Below, in pieces: positions 7,949 to 8,428 of a stretch of 8,428 nt of DNA (the stretch's first letter is position 1; every line of letters begins with the position of its first letter). The notes below the pieces were generated by a model that made no database searches, was not told the origin of the DNA, and saw only the letters and a list, made by a program, of their open reading frames with translations. Made by a program: the position numbers and the translations under genes. This DNA comes from an uncultured Pirellula sp. (lineage in GTDB: Bacteria > Planctomycetota > Planctomycetia > Pirellulales > Pirellulaceae): positions 1 to 8,428 of the forward strand of contig CAILTZ010000871.1 in assembly GCA_903837255.1 (NCBI GenBank), given 5' to 3'.

Positions 7949-8160
7949 CTCTGTCCAATTGACCTGAGAGATTCACCCCTCGGAGTTTGTCGCAAATTCT
8001 ACGACGCGTCCAAGCTGGCTTGCCCCTTCGGTGGATTGCTGCACTTGTGCACAGCAAACGCTCTCCAGAGATTCTGTTTCGGTCTGGCGGTCCTTTTGCC
8101 TGAGTGTTTGTGGGACACTTTACACCTTCGGCGACCCTCTCTGGGCTCTCTCGCGCCAGA
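7949..8160 (-). promoter_or_regulatory. Tandem (two-aptamer) glycine riboswitch
   Basis: Read on the minus strand, both glycine aptamers are recognisable from their conserved blocks. Aptamer 1 (8160-8083) closes with a perfect 7-base P1 helix, TCTGGCG (8160-8154) with CGCCAGA (8089-8083). It contains GAGAGAG, a CCC-AGAGA-GGG hairpin, GCCGAAGG, a hairpin with AGTGT/ACACT arms, and CAGGCAAAAGGAC. Aptamer 2 (8070-7949) closes with CTCTG (8070-8066) and CAGAG (7953-7949), and contains CTGGAGAGC, ACCGAAGGGGCAA, an extended arm with a GTCG/CGAC hairpin, and CTCTCAGGTCAATTGGAC. The linker between them is 12 bases. This class binds glycine and usually turns on glycine cleavage genes, which fits gcvP starting 100 bases downstream. 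The leader-linker kink-turn reported for this class cannot be confirmed by eye. Confidence 0.95.
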
Positions 8161-8178
8161 CGTTCAGGAACGTGGGAT

Positions 8179-8207
8179 AGTGTAAGCTAAAGCAGCTCTT
8201 GCTTCAA
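8179..8207 (-). promoter_or_regulatory. Sigma70-like promoter of the riboswitch-gcvP transcript
   Basis: On the minus strand TTGAAG (8207-8202, four of six consensus bases) is spaced 17 bases from TACACT (8184-8179, four of six). Transcription would start near 8172, about 12 bases before the first helix of the riboswitch, which is the position expected. The -35 element overlaps the TGA stop (8206-8204) of the upstream gene. A palindrome, ACGTTC-AG-GAACGT (8160-8173), covers the predicted start site. Confidence 0.55.
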
Positions 8208-8428
8208 CTCTTATTCCAATCGCAGAGATTTTCGACGAATCGGGCCGATCCGTCTCGAAACCACCCGTCCATCTGCGCAGGGTCTTTGAGCTGCTGGCCA
8301 CGCTTGGAATCGACAGCCAAAAACCGACAGGAGACTTCCGGCAGGCTGCTCATATCTCCCCAGAGTTTTTCGAACTGGGTCACTGGGTAGATATCTTCTT
8401 GGCCCAATCCCCATCGTTTTTTGACATC
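8204..8428 (-). CDS. Hypothetical protein, C-terminal end only (5' part outside window)
   Basis: An open frame enters from the right edge (base 8428) and ends at TGA 8206-8204, giving the last 74 residues of a protein. I chose this frame over the overlapping one at 8211-8414 because its residue composition looks like a normal soluble protein ([20 protein letters not shown], then [12 protein letters not shown] and ENLCDW), while the other is Arg-rich and has no upstream continuation that is needed. A TTG at 8407 could be read as a start but the frame stays open upstream of it, so a truncated gene is more likely. I do not recognise the family. It lies in the same direction as gcvP, but the promoter at its stop and the riboswitch suggest gcvP is transcribed separately. 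Confidence 0.65.
   Translation of the reverse strand, partial: DVKKRWGLGQEDIYPVTQFEKLWGDMSSLPEVSCRFLAVDSKRGQQLKDPAQMDGWFRDGSARFVENLCDWNKS

Noticed and set aside
7781..8185. 134-codon plus-strand frame across the riboswitch region
   Set aside because: It runs antisense over the structured aptamers and the start of gcvP; its open frame is explained by chance.
8211..8414. Minus-strand 67-codon frame at the right edge
   Set aside because: It overlaps the more protein-like frame 8204-8428, and its product is Arg/Pro-rich as in a shadow frame.
1..8428. tRNA, rRNA, CRISPR array, insertion sequence or attachment site
   Set aside because: No cloverleaf, regularly spaced repeats, transposase or integrase motifs, or terminal inverted repeats with target duplications were seen on reading both strands.

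Overview
The window looks like an ordinary chromosomal segment of a planctomycete, most likely of the Pirellulales. This is inferred from three things: small genes scattered without large operons, almost no Shine-Dalgarno sequences before the starts, and the resemblance of several proteins to families I associate with that phylum. No ribosomal RNA or other taxonomic marker is present, so the placement is tentative. I see no transposase, integrase, CRISPR array, tRNA or phage gene.

Layout from left to right. The window opens in the C-terminal helicase lobe of a SWI2/SNF2-family ATPase (+ strand, cut at the left edge). Convergent to it is a two-gene minus-strand unit: a HemN/HemW-like radical SAM protein followed by a small DUF2752 membrane protein, whose start shares a base with the upstream stop (TGATG). 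A 215-base divergent promoter region separates this unit from a plus-strand gene for a FliF/YscJ-like ring protein with no flagellar neighbour. Tail to tail with that gene, after four bases, lies a minus-strand gene for a Cro/C1-type helix-turn-helix protein.

The right half is a glycine-responsive unit on the minus strand. A sigma70-like promoter overlaps the stop codon of a truncated upstream gene. It is followed by a clear two-aptamer (tandem) glycine riboswitch, a leader of about 100 bases with alternative hairpins, and a full-length gcvP (glycine dehydrogenase, P protein of the glycine cleavage system). An AT-rich inverted repeat followed by four T residues probably ends that transcript. 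gcvT and gcvH are not in the window, so gcvP appears to be controlled as a single gene.

The genes do not form one pathway. The best-understood logic is glycine sensing by RNA controlling glycine breakdown. The least explained items are the orphan FliF-like protein and the coupled radical SAM/DUF2752 pair. I found no convincing evidence of an entirely new system.
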